Of a stretch of DNA of 49,392 nt, positions 24,520-33,908 are shown piece after piece. The DNA comes from CAYLLD01 sp964425135 (GTDB lineage: Bacteria; Pseudomonadota; Alphaproteobacteria; Rhodobacterales; Rhodobacteraceae): positions 1-49,392 of the forward strand of contig CAYRKW010000019.1 of NCBI GenBank assembly GCA_964425135.1, in the 5' to 3' direction. Numbering within the stretch: the stretch's first letter is position 1; every line of letters begins with the position of its first letter. A program made the position numbers and the translations under genes. The notes under the pieces were generated by a model. It was not told where the DNA came from. It did no database searches and was given only the letters and a program-made list of their open reading frames with translations.

Positions 24520-27170
24520 TCCGGCATTGCGTCCTTGAGCTTATAAACCAGATCAAGCGCTTCTCTGGGTGTGAGCGCGTCTGGCATGACGTTTGCCAGC
24601 AGCTCTTCAACTTTACTTTCCTGCGGCGGTGTTGGTTGAGTCGGAGCTGCGGAAAAGAGCGGTAAGCCATCAATTAAATCGCTGGTTTTGATCGCCCCTT
24701 GCTGCTCACCCTTTTCCAGCTTGTCGAGAATGTCTCGCGCGCGATTGATCACCGCCTCGGGCAAACCAGCGAGCCTTGCGACATGAACGCCATAGGACCG
24801 GTCGGCTGCGCCGGGTTTCACCTCGTGCAGAAAAACGACATCGCCATCCCATTCACGAACCGCAACGGTTGCGTTGGCCATTTTGTCAAAACGGGATGGG
24901 AGCGCGGTGAGTTCGTGGTAATGGGTGGCAAAAAGGGCGCGGCAGTCGTTCACCTCATGCAAATGCTCAAGTGATGCCCAGGCAATCGAGAGACCGTCAT
25001 AAGTTGAAGTGCCGCGTCCAATTTCATCCAAAATGACGAGGGCGTTTGACCCGGCTTGATTTAAAATTGCTGCGGTTTCGACCATCTCGACCATAAAAGT
25101 GGAACGACCGCGCGCCAGATCGTCAGCAGCACCAACACGTGAGAAAAGCTGATCGATTACCCCGATATGGGCGGACGCAGCTGGAACAAATGAGCCCATT
25201 TGCGCCATCAGGGCGATGATCGCGTTTTGGCGCAGGAATGTGGATTTACCCGCCATGTTCGGGCCGGTCAGCAACCAAATCGGATGGGCGCCGTCGGTAT
25301 CGCAGGACAGGTTGCAGTCATTTGGCACAAACTGCGCTGCGCCTTGTGCATGAAGGGCGGCTTCGACCACGGGATGGCGACCCTGCGCGATTTGGAATGC
25401 GCGAGACGCATCAACAGTTGGGCGGGTCCAGCCGTGGCGCAGCGCGTTTTCCGCGAGTGCGGCGGCGCAATCGACTGTCGCCAGCGCGTATGAGGTTTCA
25501 GAAATCTGATCGGCATGGCGTGTTACAAGCTCTGCGAGCGTATCGAATATCCCCAACTCGATCTCCAACGCGTGCGACTTTGCGTTATGGATCTTCGTTT
25601 CCATCTCCGAGAGCTCAACCGTGGTGAACCGCACAGCATTCGCGGTTGTCTGACGATGAATGAAGGTCTCACTCAGGGGTTCTGACAGCATTTTCTGCGC
25701 GTGGGTCGCAGGTGTTTCGATGAAATAACCCAGCACATTGTTATGTTTGATTTTGAGCGCACTAATGCCGGACGTATCGGAATATTGTTTCTGCATGCCC
25801 GCAATCACGCTGCGCCCTTCATCACGCAGTTTGCGCGCTTCATCGAGTTCGGCATTAAATCCGCTGGCAATAAAACCACCATCTCGTGCAAGAAGAGGCA
25901 GCTCTTCAGCAAGCGCCTCGCTGAGCGCATCTATGAGTTCGTCTCGCCCTGTCATTGACCTGGTGGCGCTGCTGAGATGATCTGGAAGTTGCGCGTCTTC
26001 GCTAAGAAATTCGGCGATTTGCGCCGCGCCTTCCAACCCAGTCAAAATCGCTTGCAAATCGCGCGGACCACCGCGTTCAAGCGTAATGCGCGACAGGGCG
26101 CGTTCCAGATCGGGGGTTTGTTTTAGATGATCGGAAACTGTTGCGGTAAGCGTGGCATTCACAAAGAACGCCACCGCATCCAGCCGGTCTGCGATCTCGT
26201 TAATGTTCGTGGAGGGTGCGGTCAGCCGGCGTTCAAGCATGCGCGCCCCTGAGGGTGTCTTCGTTCTGTCGATAACTTTCAGGAGTGATCCGTCACGCTC
26301 GCCATTCAACGCGTTGGTTAACTCCAGATTGTTACGAGTGGCGGGGTCAATGACGACTGTATCACGCACATTTTCCTGCACGGGCGTTTTCAGGCGTGCA
26401 ATCTGGCCGTGCTGCGTCAGTTCCAGATAATCCAGAATTGCGCCCATTGCCCCAAGTTCGGGCTTGGAGAAATTACCGTAGCCATCTAGCGTTGCGACTT
26501 TATACCGACCGCTCAGCTTATCGATTGCGGATTTTGAATCAAAACTCGCATCGGCAAGTTCTGTTGTAGAGATAGACAGGTCTTGCGAGATGTCTTCGAC
26601 CAGCGACAATTGTCGCGCTGAAACGAGCAGCTCTTTTGGTGAAACCCGCGCAAGGCTTTGGAATATCTGCGCCGGGTCGCATTTGCTGATGAAAAAATCA
26701 CCTGTCGAAAGATCGCACCATGCTAGCGCGACTTTGCCGCGGACCTCGCAAATAGCGCTCAGGAAGTTGTGGTGGCGCGCGTTCAGCAAGCTGTCTTCGG
26801 TGAGCGTGCCCGGTGTGACAAGGCGGACAACACCGCGTTTCACCACCGATTTGGAGCCACGCTTTTTCGCCTCGGCCGGGCTTTCAAGCTGCTCGCAAAC
26901 CGCAACCTTGTGACCTTTGCGAATGAGGGTGAGCAGATAACCTTCAGCGGAATGCACGGGAACGCCACACATAGGGATATCTTTGCCCAAATGTTTCCCG
27001 CGTTTGGTAAGCGCAATGTCGAGCGTGTCTGCCGCGTTTATGGCATCTTCAAAGAACAGCTCGTAGAAGTCGCCCATGCGATAAAACAAGAGGGCATCAG
27101 GGTGGTCCTGCTTGATCTCCAAAAATTGCGCCATCATTGGTGTAACGTTTGGATTGCCGTCTTTCGCCAC
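24516..27170 (-). CDS. mutS: DNA mismatch repair protein MutS
   Basis: Mismatch-recognition ATPase. The mismatch-probing F-x-E motif is at residues 35-37 (GDFYELF), followed by connector, lever and clamp domains and the ATPase domain with Walker A TGPNMAGKST, Walker B LVILDEIGRGTSTYDGLSIAWA and the FATHYHEL motif. At 884 residues it is full length for MutS1. It converges with grpE; no gene lies in the 127 bases upstream. Confidence 0.98.
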   Translation of the reverse strand: MAKDGNPNVTPMMAQFLEIKQDHPDALLFYRMGDFYELFFEDAINAADTLDIALTKRGKHLGKDIPMCGVPVHSAEGYLLTLIRKGHKVAVCEQLESPAEAKKRGSKSVVKRGVVRLVTPGTLTEDSLLNARHHNFLSAICEVRGKVALAWCDLSTGDFFISKCDPAQIFQSLARVSPKELLVSARQLSLVEDISQDLSISTTELADASFDSKSAIDKLSGRYKVATLDGYGNFSKPELGAMGAILDYLELTQHGQIARLKTPVQENVRDTVVIDPATRNNLELTNALNGERDGSLLKVIDRTKTPSGARMLERRLTAPSTNINEIADRLDAVAFFVNATLTATVSDHLKQTPDLERALSRITLERGGPRDLQAILTGLEGAAQIAEFLSEDAQLPDHLSSATRSMTGRDELIDALSEALAEELPLLARDGGFIASGFNAELDEARKLRDEGRSVIAGMQKQYSDTSGISALKIKHNNVLGYFIETPATHAQKMLSEPLSETFIHRQTTANAVRFTTVELSEMETKIHNAKSHALEIELGIFDTLAELVTRHADQISETSYALATVDCAAALAENALRHGWTRPTVDASRAFQIAQGRHPVVEAALHAQGAAQFVPNDCNLSCDTDGAHPIWLLTGPNMAGKSTFLRQNAIIALMAQMGSFVPAASAHIGVIDQLFSRVGAADDLARGRSTFMVEMVETAAILNQAGSNALVILDEIGRGTSTYDGLSIAWASLEHLHEVNDCRALFATHYHELTALPSRFDKMANATVAVREWDGDVVFLHEVKPGAADRSYGVHVARLAGLPEAVINRARDILDKLEKGEQQGAIKTSDLIDGLPLFSAAPTQPTPPQESKVEELLANVMPDALTPREALDLVYKLKDAMPD

Positions 27171-27297
27171 TTTTGGAAACTCCGCCTATGCAGAGATGTT
27201 CCTATCCCGATGAAGGATGGGAGGAAAGCAAACTGTCGCACATCAAGACTGCGCCAGATTTCTGGAAATTAAGCGAAAGACCGATGACTTTGTGGTG

Positions 27298-27966
27298 CTA
27301 GAACGAGAAACCAGCGCCGATGTTGATCGAATTGGTGATCAGGTCGGTTTCGAGAGATCCGCCGCCGTCCAGATCAACGTCAAGATCGACATAGTTCATC
27401 TTATACTCGCCGAAGATCGACCAGTTATCGTTCAGATTGTATTCCACGCCGCCCTGAAACTGTGCGACGACACCGCCGTACTGATATTCGAATGTTCTGG
27501 GGCCAGCGGCAGTTGTCTGCACTTCAACATGCGGGAAAGAAAAGCCCAATCCGCCACCAACATAGGGTGTGAAACCGCGACCAACAGGCTCAAACTTGCG
27601 GATGGCATTCACTGTGAGTGTGTTGATGCCGTCGGTGAATTCCAGAACCTCAAAGCCGGATGACGCGAGCGTTTCATCGTCCGCATAGGCTTTGGAGTGC
27701 GTGAAATCGAGCGAATAACCGAAGTTTTCGGATTGCCACCATGTTCCACGCAATCCGTAATAAGGTGGAGCGTTGAAAGAGCGGCCTTCCCAACCTGCGT
27801 TGAAATCAAAGGCGCCAGCACCGCCCGCAGCGGGATCATTGCCAGACACACCGGAGTGCGGCAGAGTTTGGACTCCACCGTAGACAGAAATTTGGAATTG
27901 AGCCGACGCATGGGGCGCAAAGAAGCTTACCAAACCGCCGGCCAATGCTAGGGCACGCATCAACAT
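27298..27966 (-). CDS. Outer membrane beta-barrel protein (possible LpxQ-like lipid A oxidase)
   Basis: A 222-residue secreted protein with a clear Sec signal peptide (ALALAGGLVSFFAPHASAQ) and alternating beta strands ending in aromatic F, as expected for a small outer-membrane barrel (GFTPYVGGGLGFSFPHVEV, YNLNDNWSIFGEYKMNYVDLDVDL, C-terminal INIGAGFSF). The FNAGWEGRSFNAPPYYGLRGTWW stretch recalls proteins annotated as LpxQ-type lipid A oxidases in alphaproteobacteria, but this is from memory. The fold is well supported; the enzymatic role is not. Confidence 0.8.
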   Translation of the reverse strand: MLMRALALAGGLVSFFAPHASAQFQISVYGGVQTLPHSGVSGNDPAAGGAGAFDFNAGWEGRSFNAPPYYGLRGTWWQSENFGYSLDFTHSKAYADDETLASSGFEVLEFTDGINTLTVNAIRKFEPVGRGFTPYVGGGLGFSFPHVEVQTTAAGPRTFEYQYGGVVAQFQGGVEYNLNDNWSIFGEYKMNYVDLDVDLDGGGSLETDLITNSINIGAGFSF

Positions 27967-28003
27967 GGCTAAATAACAGTCCTCAGATTGCGTTAACTAT
28001 GGA

Positions 28004-28465
28004 TTATGCTTCTGGGGAGGTCCAGTACCCGACTTGCCTTAAGGCTTCGCTAATGGCGATTCCCGCACACATTGTTACATTCATGCTACGCCCACCCCCC
28101 GGCATCGGCAAAACTACGCTTGAATCGCACGCATCGTGAACAAAATCCGGGACGCCGGATGATTCTCTGCCCAGCAACAGAATATCTGTCGGCGCAAACT
28201 CGAATCGCCATAAATTCTGATCTGCCTTGGTGGAAAGAAGCACTATCCGGCTGGTTTTGTTGACGTCTTTGAATGCATCCCAAGTGTTGTGACGGACAAT
28301 CTCCGCGATGTCTGTATAATCCATGCCGACACGCTTTAGGGCTTTGATAGAAAACGGAAAACCGCAGGGCTCAATCACATCGAGCGGGATATTAAAACAA
28401 GCACAAAGCCGGATCATTGCGCCCAGGTTTTGTGGGATATCGGGTTGGTAAGCTGCAAGTCTCAT
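28004..28465 (-). CDS. trmL: tRNA (cytidine(34)-2'-O)-methyltransferase TrmL
   Basis: SPOUT-fold methyltransferase acting on the wobble position of tRNA-Leu. The 153 residues show YQPDIPQNLGAMIRLCACF at the N-terminus, LLLGRESSGVP and the knotted SAM-binding LPMPGGGRSMNV near the C-terminus. Length and motifs are those of TrmL rather than larger SpoU enzymes. It is divergent from petABC. Confidence 0.95.
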   Translation of the reverse strand: MRLAAYQPDIPQNLGAMIRLCACFNIPLDVIEPCGFPFSIKALKRVGMDYTDIAEIVRHNTWDAFKDVNKTSRIVLLSTKADQNLWRFEFAPTDILLLGRESSGVPDFVHDACDSSVVLPMPGGGRSMNVTMCAGIAISEALRQVGYWTSPEA

Positions 28466-28690
28466 TGCTTACGTAAAAGCGTGAGATTGACCAAAGAGGC
28501 AAGTCAATTAGATTGTCCTGTGTTCATAATCACTCAACTCTCTACCACTAAATCCAGTTTTTTGGTGGCTGCGTCTTAAAGTCCGATGGACCATAGTGGA
28601 TTTGCGGTATAAAGCGCGGGCCTGTGCGTTCGAGACGGACGTGTAACGAAGTTTTTACTGCCCGGATGGGCGATTTGGTCGGAGGCAATC
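28466..28690 (+). promoter_or_regulatory. trmL-petA divergent intergenic region
   Basis: 225 bases between divergent genes, which must hold the petABC promoter. A GGAGG ribosome-binding site precedes the petA GTG by five bases. A TATAAA hexamer (about 28606-28611) is a possible -10 element. No FnrL-type TTGAT-N4-ATCAA site was seen. Confidence 0.4.
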
Positions 28691-29248
28691 GTGTCACACG
28701 CTGACGAAGAAACCGGAACCCGCCGAGATTTTCTCTATGTATCAACCGCCGCTGCTGGTGCTATCACCACTGGCGCTGCAATTTGGCCGCTCGTCAACCA
28801 AATGAATCCGTCAGCAGATGTGCAGGCGCTTTCAACAATCGAAGTCGCGATTGGCGATCTTGATGAAGGCAGCCAGATCACGGTTAAATGGCTCGGTAAG
28901 CCGGTTTTCATTCGCCGTAGAACGGCAGATGAAATCGAGGCTGCTCGCAGCGTGGAGCTATCGGACCTGCCGGACCAGAATGCTGAAAACGACAACATTC
29001 CGGGCGCAGATGCGGCGGATGAAAACCGGTCTTACGGCGAAAACGGCGAATTGCTGGTCATGATCGGCGTTTGCACCCATTTGGGGTGCGTACCGCTCGG
29101 CGATGCTGGCGATTTCGGCGGGTGGTTCTGCCCCTGCCACGGCTCGCACTACGACACATCCGGACGTATCCGCAAAGGTCCGGCACCCACAAACCTTCCG
29201 GTGCCCAAACTGACCTTTGTTGCCGATGACGTCATCAGATTAGGGTAA
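28691..29248 (+). CDS. petA: Ubiquinol-cytochrome c reductase Rieske iron-sulfur subunit
   Basis: Carries the 2Fe-2S cluster of the cytochrome bc1 complex. Twin-arginine signal TRRDFL at residues 10-15, followed by a retained membrane anchor (about 18-35). Cluster ligands C128, H130 (CTHLGC) and C147, H150 (CPCHGSHY), with C133 and C149 forming the expected disulfide. The 185 residues are normal for alphaproteobacteria. GTG start with GGAGG five bases upstream; petB follows after 13 bases. Confidence 0.97.
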   Translation: MSHADEETGTRRDFLYVSTAAAGAITTGAAIWPLVNQMNPSADVQALSTIEVAIGDLDEGSQITVKWLGKPVFIRRRTADEIEAARSVELSDLPDQNAENDNIPGADAADENRSYGENGELLVMIGVCTHLGCVPLGDAGDFGGWFCPCHGSHYDTSGRIRKGPAPTNLPVPKLTFVADDVIRLG

Positions 29249-29261
29249 GGGGGGCTGGACC

Positions 29262-30608
29262 ATGGCTGGTATTCCACACGACCATTACGAACCAAAATCA
29301 AACTTCGAGAAATGGCTCGACAAACGCCTGCCTATTGCAGGACTTTTGTACAACACGCTGATGATACCCACACCCAAGAACCTCAACTGGATGTGGATCT
29401 GGGGCATCATCCTCACCTTCTGCCTTGTCCTGCAAATTGTTACCGGTATCGTTCTGGTTATGCATTACACGCCGCATGTTGATGAGGCGTTTGCATCGGT
29501 CGAGCACATCATGCGCAATGTAAACGGCGGCTGGGCGATCCGGTACATCCATATGAATGGCGCATCGCTGTTCTTCATTGCAGTCTATGCTCATATGTTC
29601 CGCGGTCTTTATTACGGGTCCTACAAAGCCCCACGTGAGATTACGTGGATTATCGGCATGCTGATCTACCTTGCGATGATGGCGACGGCGTTTCTTGGCT
29701 ACGTGCTGCCTTGGGGTCAAATGTCCTTCTGGGGCGCGACTGTGATCACCGGTTTGTTTGGTGCGATCCCGGGTATCGGTGAGAGCATCCAAAGCTGGCT
29801 CTTGGGCGGTCCTGCGGTGGACAACGCGGCGCTGAACCGCTTCTTCTCGCTGCACTATCTTCTTCCGTTCGTGATTGCGGGCCTTGTGATTGTCCATATT
29901 TGGGCTTTCCACACCACCGGCAACAATAACCCAACTGGTGTTGAAGTGCGTCGCGGCTCCAAGGAAGAAGCGGAAAAAGACACCGTTCCGTTCTGGCCCT
30001 ACTTTGTCATTAAGGATTTGTTCGCGCTCGTTGTTATCCTTGCGATTTTCGCGGCGATCGTCGGCTTCATGCCAAACTATCTGGGTCACCCGGATAATTA
30101 CATCGAAGCAAACCCGCTTGCGACGCCTGCGCACATCGTGCCGGAATGGTACTTCCTGCCCTTCTACGCGATCCTGCGCGCCTTCGTTGAAGGCGTCTGG
30201 GTCGTGGATTTCGCGAGCTTCATCACCGGCGGCATTGTGGATGCCAAGTTCTTCGGTGTGGTGGCAATGTTTGGCGCGATTTTCGTGATGCTTCTCGCGC
30301 CATGGCTTGACACCTCATCAGTCCGCTCAGGCCGTTACCGCCCGATGTTTAAGTGGTGGTTTGCCCTTTTGGTTGTGGATTTCCTCGTGTTGATGTGGGT
30401 CGGTGCGATGCCGGCTGAAGAGCCGTACTCGACAATCTCACTGATTGCGTCGGCCTACTGGTTTATCTACTTCCTGGTTATTCTGCCGCTCTTGGGCGTT
30501 TTGGAAAAACCGCTGCCACAACCTGCGACAATCGAAGACGACTTCGATGCGCATTATCCACCAAAAGCAACATCTGGGCGGGATACATCCGCACAGCCTG
30601 CTGAATAA
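29262..30608 (+). CDS. petB: Cytochrome b of the bc1 complex
   Basis: Membrane core of complex III, oxidising ubiquinol and holding two hemes b. In 448 residues the heme ligands appear as pairs H97/H111 and H198/H212, each 14 residues apart, and the quinol-oxidation motif PEWY is at 294-297. Eight membrane helices are evident. It sits between petA (13 bases) and petC (stop overlaps the region of its Shine-Dalgarno sequence). Confidence 0.98.
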   Translation: MAGIPHDHYEPKSNFEKWLDKRLPIAGLLYNTLMIPTPKNLNWMWIWGIILTFCLVLQIVTGIVLVMHYTPHVDEAFASVEHIMRNVNGGWAIRYIHMNGASLFFIAVYAHMFRGLYYGSYKAPREITWIIGMLIYLAMMATAFLGYVLPWGQMSFWGATVITGLFGAIPGIGESIQSWLLGGPAVDNAALNRFFSLHYLLPFVIAGLVIVHIWAFHTTGNNNPTGVEVRRGSKEEAEKDTVPFWPYFVIKDLFALVVILAIFAAIVGFMPNYLGHPDNYIEANPLATPAHIVPEWYFLPFYAILRAFVEGVWVVDFASFITGGIVDAKFFGVVAMFGAIFVMLLAPWLDTSSVRSGRYRPMFKWWFALLVVDFLVLMWVGAMPAEEPYSTISLIASAYWFIYFLVILPLLGVLEKPLPQPATIEDDFDAHYPPKATSGRDTSAQPAE

Positions 30609-30628
30609 TGCGCGCAAAGGAGAACAAT

Positions 30629-31423
30629 ATGTTGAAACGCGTTTTCTTGAGTGCGGCACTTGTGCTTGGCATGTCTGGCGCAGCACATGCGGCCGGTGGC
30701 GCCGGTTACGTCGAGGATGTGGATTTCTCTTTCGAGGGTCCATTTGGCAGCTTTGACCAATACCAGCTGCAACGCGGCTTGCAGGTGTTCACCGAGGTTT
30801 GCTCTGCGTGCCACGGCCTGCAATATGTCTACTTCCGCAATCTCGGCGACGAGGGCGGTCTTGGGTACAACGAAGACCAAGTTAAGGCCTACGCTGAGCA
30901 ATTCGACGTCCCCGATACGAGCGCGGAAGCGGAACCGGGTGATACCCGTCCAGCCATCCCGTCCGACAGTTTCCCTGTAGTGGATGGTATCGGCGCGCCT
31001 GACCTGAGCCTCATGGCCAAGGCCCGCGCAGGCTTTCATGGTCCATATGGCACCGGGTTGAACCAGCTTTTCAAAGGCATGGGTGGACCAGAGTACATCA
31101 CCGCTCTTCTCGCTGGATATACCGGCGAAGAAAAGGAGCAAGCAGGAGTGATCCTCTACGAGAACACCGCGTTCCCGGGTGGTTGGATTTCCATGGCGCC
31201 TCCGCTTGATGATGGTCTTGTAGAGTTTGCGGATGGCCACGCAAATGACGTACAGCATCTGGCCGAAGATGTGTCTGCATTCCTGATGTGGACAGCTGAA
31301 CCGAAGATGATGGCGCGCAAACAATACGGGCTTGTTGCGGTTCTGATGCTCGTAGTGCTTGGCGCCCTGTTGTATCTGACCAACAAGAAGCTCTGGGCAC
31401 CGATCAAACGCAAAGACTATTGA
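30629..31423 (+). CDS. petC: Cytochrome c1
   Basis: Periplasm-facing heme c subunit of the bc1 complex. Signal peptide cleaved near AHA-A (residue 21), heme-binding CSACH at 58-62, probable axial methionine M189 in GGWISMAPPL, and a C-terminal membrane anchor (LVAVLMLVVLGALLYLTNKKLWAPIKRK). ATG at 30629 is preferred (AAAGGAG six bases upstream) over an in-frame ATG at 30608 lying before that Shine-Dalgarno sequence. 264 residues. Confidence 0.97.
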   Translation: MLKRVFLSAALVLGMSGAAHAAGGAGYVEDVDFSFEGPFGSFDQYQLQRGLQVFTEVCSACHGLQYVYFRNLGDEGGLGYNEDQVKAYAEQFDVPDTSAEAEPGDTRPAIPSDSFPVVDGIGAPDLSLMAKARAGFHGPYGTGLNQLFKGMGGPEYITALLAGYTGEEKEQAGVILYENTAFPGGWISMAPPLDDGLVEFADGHANDVQHLAEDVSAFLMWTAEPKMMARKQYGLVAVLMLVVLGALLYLTNKKLWAPIKRKDY

Positions 31424-31446
31424 TCGTCAGCGCATATCGACTTGAC

Positions 31447-31470
31447 AAACGGGCCGTATGGCCCGTTTTT
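31447..31470 (+). terminator. Rho-independent terminator of petABC
   Basis: Perfect 9-base stem AAACGGGCC (31447-31455) and GGCCCGTTT (31460-31468) with a GTAT loop, followed by further T residues, 24 bases after the petC stop. A strong intrinsic terminator. An in-frame ATG of the next gene (31458) falls inside the hairpin. Confidence 0.9.
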
Positions 31471-31478
31471 CATTGCCA

Positions 31479-32297
31479 ATGACGCCTCCAAAATCCATCC
31501 CGCGCCGCACGCCGACCAAACCCAAACGCCCCGCGCGGTGCGTCGAGGTGGTGGCGACCAGTCGTCTCACCCCAAATATGCAGCGCGTTGTCCTGTCTGG
31601 TGCAGAGCTTGAGGGGTTTCCACCAGACAGAGACGGTGCGAATTTCAAACTGATCGTGCCGCGCCCGGGTGAAACCAAAGATGCCTTTCGTGACGGACTG
31701 AACGCCTCCGGCACACCGCGTCTATTGCGCACATTTACGATCCAGAATTACGACGAAGCCCGAAACCTTCTGACGGTAGATTTTGCGCTGCATGAGAGCG
31801 ATCACGCAGCACCGGCAGGCGATTGGGCAAAAACCGCAACACCAGGCGACGTGATTGGCGTGACCGATGGTGGGGCCAAGAAGGTCACAGCGTTTCACAG
31901 CGACAAACAGTTGCTCGCCAGCGATATGACCGGCCTGCCGGCAATGGAAGCTATCCTTGCGGATATGCCGAAAGATGCGGTTGGGAACGCATTCTTTGAA
32001 ATCACGTCTGACGACGATGCCCGCGCTATGGTCGCGCCCGACGGGATCACATTTCATTGGCTCGTTCATCCTGATCCGAGCAAAGCATCGACGGCGCAGA
32101 TCGACGCAATCCGCAATTTGGCGCCAACACCCGACACGCAATTTTCTGTAGTGGGGGAGCATTCCGTGGTTGCTGCGCTGAAGACATACTTCTTTGAGGA
32201 GCGCAGATTTGATCCCGCGGCAAACTATATCTCGCCCTATTGGAAGATTGGGTTGGTCGAAGAGGACCACCAGGCGCTGAAACGGGCGGAGGCGTGA
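31479..32297 (+). CDS. Siderophore-interacting protein (FAD/NADPH ferric reductase family)
   Basis: Member of the SIP family of flavin-dependent ferric-siderophore reductases. FAD-binding RTFTIQNYD (family RxYT), HAAPAGDWAKTATPGDVIGV, the family-specific SDMTGLPAMEAIL and the C-terminal YWKIGLVEEDHQ are visible. The 272 residues from ATG 31479 cover the whole family; an ATG at 31458 adds seven residues but lies within the petC terminator hairpin, and neither start has a clear Shine-Dalgarno sequence. The stop overlaps the next gene by four bases. Confidence 0.88.
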   Translation: MTPPKSIPRRTPTKPKRPARCVEVVATSRLTPNMQRVVLSGAELEGFPPDRDGANFKLIVPRPGETKDAFRDGLNASGTPRLLRTFTIQNYDEARNLLTVDFALHESDHAAPAGDWAKTATPGDVIGVTDGGAKKVTAFHSDKQLLASDMTGLPAMEAILADMPKDAVGNAFFEITSDDDARAMVAPDGITFHWLVHPDPSKASTAQIDAIRNLAPTPDTQFSVVGEHSVVAALKTYFFEERRFDPAANYISPYWKIGLVEEDHQALKRAEA

Positions 32298-32767
32298 GCG
32301 ATCCGATCATACTGGTCGATGCGGATGCCTGCCCTGTCAAGGAAGAGATTTACAAGACCGCATATCGCACCCAAACGCCTGTGACGCTTGTTGCCAACAG
32401 CTATTTGCGGACGCCGGATCATCCACTGATCAGCTCGCAGATGGTCTCCGACGGCTTTGACGCGGCGGATGATTGGATTGCTGATCGTGCCAATTGTGCG
32501 AGCCTTGTGGTCACGGCCGATATCTTGCTGGCAGAGCGATGCCTCAAGGCCGGTGCCGTTGTGATTGCACCAAACGGCAAGCCCTTCACGGAAAATTCCA
32601 TCGGCAATGCAGTTGCGACCCGTGCGATAATGGCTGATTTGCGGGCAGGGCTCCAAACAAACACAGGTGGACCTGCGCCGTTTTCGAAATCAGACAGATC
32701 GCGTTTTTTGCAAGCGCTCGATAAAGAAATCACCGCGCTCAAACGTTTGCACCCCAAAGGCACATAA
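32294..32767 (+). CDS. YaiI/YqxD family protein (UPF0178)
   Basis: A 157-residue protein of the UPF0178 family, with a PIN-like fold suggested by ILVDADACPVKEEI at the N-terminus and VVTADILLAERCL in the middle; family members are uncharacterised. The family signature GKPFTENSIGNAVATRAIMADLR is present. GTG at 32294 is chosen because it overlaps the preceding stop (GTGA) and matches family length; an open frame from 32240 overlaps the upstream gene. Confidence 0.9.
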   Translation: MSDPIILVDADACPVKEEIYKTAYRTQTPVTLVANSYLRTPDHPLISSQMVSDGFDAADDWIADRANCASLVVTADILLAERCLKAGAVVIAPNGKPFTENSIGNAVATRAIMADLRAGLQTNTGGPAPFSKSDRSRFLQALDKEITALKRLHPKGT

Positions 32768-32803
32768 GCTAATCACCTCCGAGAAATTTCCGGAGTGGAT
32801 GTC

Positions 32804-33904
32804 ATGTCTTTCAACACATTCGGGCGCATTTTTCGCGTCACCACATGGGGGGAAAGCCACGGGCCGGCATTGGGTGCAACCATTGATGGATGCCCTCCGG
32901 GTGTGCAGATTGAGCCGAGCGATATCCAGCATTGGCTCGACCGCCGCAAACCGGGTCAGAACAAATACACGACGCAACGACGCGAGGCCGACGAAGTAGA
33001 AATCCTATCCGGCACTTTCGAAGGATTGAGCACAGGTCATCCGATTCAGTTGATGATCCGAAACACCGACCAACGATCGAAGGACTATTCCGAGATTGCC
33101 GAAAAGTTCCGGCCAGGCCATGCGGATATTACCTATTGGCAGAAGTACGGCATTCGGGATTATCGTGGTGGTGGTCGTTCATCTGCGCGCGAGACGGCGG
33201 CCCGGGTCGCAGCGGGCGGAGTTGCGCGTGCTGCTCTGGCGAAGCTCGTCCCTGCCCTGCGCGTCACGGGATACATGGTGCAGATGGGTCCGCACAAGAT
33301 CGACCGTGCAAATTTCGATGCAGCGCAGATTGAGAAAAACCCGTTCTGGGTGCCGGATGAGACTGCGGCACGTGACTGGGCGGAATATCTCGATGATCTG
33401 CGCAAATCCGGCAATTCGGTTGGTGCGATCATCGAAGTGAGCGCTTCTGGCGTGCCTGCGGGACTGGGCGCGCCGATCTATGCGAAGTTGGATACGGATA
33501 TTGCAACAGGCTTGATGTCGATTAACGCTGTGAAGGCGGTCGAGATTGGCGCGGGCTTTGATGCAGCGGCTCTGACAGGTGTTGAGAATGCTGATGAGAT
33601 CACAATGGACGCGGATGGGCCGATGTATAGCTCGAACCACGCGGGAGGTATTCTGGGCGGCATTTCGACAGGGCAGGACGTTATTGCGCGGTTTGCAGTT
33701 AAGCCGACGTCATCAATCCTGAGCCCGCGCAAGACGATCACGAAGGCTGGAGAGGCAACAGAGATTGTGACCAAGGGACGTCATGATCCTTGCGTCGGTA
33801 TTCGTGCGGTGCCTGTTGGCGAGGCGATGATGGCCTGCACCCTACTTGATCACGTGCTGTTGCATCGGGCGCATGTGGGCGAAAATCAGGGTAAAATCGG
33901 ATAG
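32804..33904 (+). CDS. aroC: Chorismate synthase
   Basis: Final shikimate-pathway enzyme, making chorismate from EPSP with reduced FMN. The opening MSFNTFGRIFRVTTWGESHG and GGGRSSARETAARVAAGG are the family signatures, with the third near the C-terminus (RHDPCVGIRAVPVGEAM). The 366 residues are full length. ATG 32804 follows GGAGTG by eight bases; an upstream GTG at 32795 overlaps that Shine-Dalgarno sequence. Confidence 0.98.
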   Translation: MSFNTFGRIFRVTTWGESHGPALGATIDGCPPGVQIEPSDIQHWLDRRKPGQNKYTTQRREADEVEILSGTFEGLSTGHPIQLMIRNTDQRSKDYSEIAEKFRPGHADITYWQKYGIRDYRGGGRSSARETAARVAAGGVARAALAKLVPALRVTGYMVQMGPHKIDRANFDAAQIEKNPFWVPDETAARDWAEYLDDLRKSGNSVGAIIEVSASGVPAGLGAPIYAKLDTDIATGLMSINAVKAVEIGAGFDAAALTGVENADEITMDADGPMYSSNHAGGILGGISTGQDVIARFAVKPTSSILSPRKTITKAGEATEIVTKGRHDPCVGIRAVPVGEAMMACTLLDHVLLHRAHVGENQGKIG

Positions 33905-33908
33905 TAGG

